A DNA stretch of 15,660 nt from positions 1 through 15,660 of the forward strand of contig JAHIKF010000497.1 of NCBI GenBank assembly GCA_018897875.1, written 5' to 3'. Positions 13,995 through 15,660 of this stretch are shown here, piece after piece. This stretch comes from Pseudomonadota bacterium (GTDB taxonomy: Bacteria; Desulfobacterota; Desulfobaccia; Desulfobaccales; 0-14-0-80-60-11). The notes beneath the pieces were generated by a model. That model had not been told where the DNA came from and made no database searches. It saw only the letters and a program-made list of their open reading frames with translations. Both the position numbers and the translations under genes were made by a program. Each line of letters begins with the position of its first letter. Position 1 is the first letter of the stretch.

Positions 13995-14125
13995 CCCCCA
14001 AAAATTTTATAAGCAAAAATCCGGCCTGGGTATCGGGTGACGTTGGGCTGGGGCTGTGGCGGCGTCGGGGCGGATAGGGATGGTTCCGGCGAAACCCTGG
14101 CCGCGTGGCAAGGCCGGCGTTACCC
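13995..14125. repeat. Degenerate ~130-bp direct repeat, copy A
   Basis: Aligns with 14230-14353. Shared blocks in order are CCCCCAAAAATTTT, AAAAATCCGGC, CTGGGGC, TGGCGGCGTCG, GGGATGGTTCCGG, CCCTGGCC, CGTGGCAAGG and TTACCC. A 1-base indel near the left third and a 6-base difference near the right end mean that no single reading frame runs through both copies. Confidence 0.65.
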
Positions 14126-14229
14126 ACCGCTTTTGGCGTCAGCAGCGCGCAATCCCGCGCCCGTGGCCTTGGTCTGAGTCGGAAACCGGACGCCTCGACC
14201 CAGGCTTGCCCCCCCCCTGGCGAACCGAC

Positions 14230-14353
14230 CCCCCAAAAATTTTCAAACCAAAAATCCGGCAGGGTGGCGGGCGGCGTTTGACTGGGGCCATGGCGGCGTC
14301 GTGGCAGCTGGGGATGGTTCCGGTGGACCCCTGGCCCCGTGGCAAGGTTACCC
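14230..14353. repeat. Degenerate ~130-bp direct repeat, copy B
   Basis: Second copy, 235 bases to the right of copy A and in the same orientation. By eye roughly three quarters of the bases agree. The 104 bases between the copies show no resemblance to the repeat. Confidence 0.65.
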
Positions 14354-14418
14354 TATGCCTTCTCATTGAGATTCCCCCTTCCGTGGCCGTGGCGGGGCTG
14401 TGGTGGCACTGAGAACAG

Positions 14419-14667
14419 GTGATTTACCTTGGTTTGGGGGAGGTATGGAGCTGGGCGCATTTCAGGGTGCCGGTGCTCCCGGTGGGCGAGGTCCTATCCT
14501 CCCCACAGATGTTAGTGCAAGATATATGGATATTATCTGGCATTTTTCCGGGGGAGGTGATAATTGTTGATAATGGCAAGTTGTACGTAATAGATCCTGT
14601 TTTTTCTATTGATTGTGGTGGGTTAGGTACTCCTTTTTTCTCGCATCATTTCCTTCGTGTCAAGTAG
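14419..14667 (+). CDS. Doubtful small open frame, unknown product
   Basis: An 82-codon frame from a GTG at 14419, in sequence that is clearly AT-richer than its surroundings. The later part reads WILSGIFPGEVIIVDNGKLY followed by VIDPVFSID, which has a natural-looking residue mix, unlike the low-complexity translations to its left. I recognise no family. There is no good ribosome binding site before the GTG; GGGGGAGGTG at 14552-14561 lies inside the frame. It may be a remnant of a transferred gene or chance. Confidence 0.2.
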   Translation: MIYLGLGEVWSWAHFRVPVLPVGEVLSSPQMLVQDIWILSGIFPGEVIIVDNGKLYVIDPVFSIDCGGLGTPFFSHHFLRVK

Positions 14668-14700
14668 TTTTTGATATAGCCTCCTTTCCGGGATGGTGGA

Positions 14701-14761
14701 GGCAGGGGGCGCCTGCGGAAGACGAGCCCCCAAGAGCTCGTTGGAGCAGGCGCCCCCTGCC
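14701..14761. repeat. Long hairpin with 16-bp perfect arms beside the recombinase gene
   Basis: GGCAGGGGGCGCCTGC (14701-14716) and GCAGGCGCCCCCTGCC (14746-14761) are exact inverted arms. Inside the 29-base loop, ACGAGC (14722-14727) pairs with GCTCGT (14736-14741). A further GCCTCC (14680-14685) can pair with GGAGGC (14697-14702), competing with the first arm. There is no T-run on either side, so it is not an ordinary terminator. It lies 45 bases beyond the stop codon of the recombinase gene, where a recombination site or element end could lie. Confidence 0.7.
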
Positions 14762-14806
14762 GGGTTCGATGCATAAAACCTGCTGCCGTCATGTTTTCAG
14801 CTGCGC

Positions 14807-15660
14807 TCATCCAGTCCTCTGCAGCACCACCGCCATGGCCTGGTGATAGTCCCGTTGCACCTTGAGATTGGACACCCGGCAGTAGCGCTGAGTGGTTTTG
14901 ATCCGGGTATGCCCCAGGAGATCCTGGATGGTCACCAGGGCGGCGTCGGCATTGAGGAGTTGGGTGGCCATGGTGTGCCGGAGCTGGTGGCACGACACCT
15001 TGAGCCTTGCTTGACGGGCGTAATGCTCCAGGCGCTTTTGGATGCCCCGCACCGAGATAGCCTTGCCTCTCCATCTCCCTTTGTCCACCAGGAAGACTTC
15101 TTTGATTCGGCTGGCCGGCCTTACCCGGAGATACTGCACCAGGGCCTCATAGGCATCGTCGCTCAAGTAAACTACCCGATCCTTGGCGCCCTTACCCTGA
15201 TGGACGAACACCTGGCTACGCCGCAGGTCCAGGGCGGCCAGCTTCAGCCGGGCCACTTCCTCCACCCGCAACCCGCACCGGAGCATCAGCATGACCATGG
15301 CTCGATCCCGCTGGTGGTGAACGACCTTGAGGAGCCTGCCAACCTCTTCATCCCGCAGATGGCGGGGCAGTGGCCGTGACAGCCGCAAGGCATAACCGCG
15401 CTTTACCGGATTGACCATGGCCACCTGCTCTTCTTCAATGAGGTAGTGGTAAAACCCCCGGATGCTGTCCAGATGGCAGTTGATGGTCTTGGGTTGCAGC
15501 CCTCTATCCAGCAGGTGATCGAGGTAAGCCAGGAGCTTTTTATGATTCACCGCCTCAATGGGCACATCCACCCATATCACAAACTGCTTTAGCGTGGCCA
15601 TATAGTTTTTAAGGGTGTGGCCGGAGTAGTTCCGTCTCTTCAAGAACCGGCGGTAATTCA
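14807..15660 (-). CDS. Tyrosine recombinase/integrase (5' end outside the window)
   Basis: The frame is open to the right edge of the window (NYRRFL precedes an in-frame TTG at 15643), so the true start is probably just outside. Counting from that TTG, the 278 residues hold an N-terminal SAM-like core-binding domain (RNYSGHTLKNYMATLKQFV, then KTINCHLDSIRGFYHYL). The catalytic domain has all expected residues: Arg126 in CGLRVEEVARL, Lys154 in GKGAKDR, His219 and Arg222 in CHQLRHTMA, His245 in DLLGHTRIKTTQRY and the nucleophile Tyr254. It should be an active XerC/D-type recombinase. The short length and the closing QRYCRVSN pattern fit recombinases that accompany insertion elements (some IS91-like elements carry one) rather than phage integrases. 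This last point is recollection, not tested. Its target site is unknown; the hairpin beyond its 3' end is a candidate. Confidence 0.93.
   Translation of the reverse strand, partial: NYRRFLKRRNYSGHTLKNYMATLKQFVIWVDVPIEAVNHKKLLAYLDHLLDRGLQPKTINCHLDSIRGFYHYLIEEEQVAMVNPVKRGYALRLSRPLPRHLRDEEVGRLLKVVHHQRDRAMVMLMLRCGLRVEEVARLKLAALDLRRSQVFVHQGKGAKDRVVYLSDDAYEALVQYLRVRPASRIKEVFLVDKGRWRGKAISVRGIQKRLEHYARQARLKVSCHQLRHTMATQLLNADAALVTIQDLLGHTRIKTTQRYCRVSNLKVQRDYHQAMAVVLQRTG

Noticed and set aside
14056..14412. Open frame carrying two similar peptide segments (MAAS...GMVP..PWPRGK)
   Set aside because: The similarity comes from the DNA duplication. The left part of the repeat is shifted by one base between copies, and copy A has a stop in this frame just before the segment, so a protein repeat is unlikely.
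12213..14806. CRISPR array
   Set aside because: No regular direct repeats with unique spacers are present; the repeats found are palindromes, one duplication and irregular short words.

Overview
The window looks like chromosome from a GC-rich deltaproteobacterium-type organism (Desulfobacterota, possibly in the Desulfobacca/Syntrophobacter direction). That placement is inferred from the gene order rpmH-rnpA-yidD-yidC-jag-mnmE-rsmG, an adjacent divergent mreBCD, the GC-rich codon usage, and an MBOAT/SGNH pair and tyrosine recombinase of a kind I associate with that group. It has not been tested by any search.

Layout. Positions 1-9339 are read on the minus strand. From right to left they hold rpmH, rnpA, yidD, yidC, jag and mnmE as a tightly packed operon with overlapping or near-overlapping ends. 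A gene for a secreted protein of unknown function and rsmG follow, then a two-gene unit (MBOAT O-acyltransferase plus SGNH hydrolase-like protein), and finally the 5' end of an ADP-ribosylglycohydrolase gene cut by the window edge. A sigma70-type promoter lies before rpmH. Positions 9340-9802 are a divergent intergenic region with a structured leader before mreB. Positions 9803-12212 on the plus strand hold mreB, mreC and mreD, overlapping or nearly so, ended by an intrinsic terminator.

Positions 12213-14806 change character. They hold perfect palindromes, a 36-bp repeat that also occurs near position 279, one small gene (an orphan csrA at 12894-13055), a C-rich low-complexity stretch, a degenerate ~130-bp duplication, an AT-richer patch and a large perfect-armed hairpin. 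A tyrosine recombinase gene (14807 to the window end, minus strand, 5' end outside the window) follows. This right part reads as accessory or mobile-element-influenced DNA next to a conserved housekeeping block.

Functionally, the left and middle genes serve tRNA and rRNA maturation (RnpA, MnmE, RsmG), ribosome structure (L34), membrane protein insertion (YidC, YidD), RNA binding (Jag/KhpB) and cell shape (MreBCD). The MBOAT/SGNH pair probably acylates an exported polysaccharide. The most interesting points are the orphan csrA beside a long gene-free repeat-bearing region, the hairpin beside the recombinase, the structured mreB leader, and the helically phased GTTACC repeats before the MBOAT gene.
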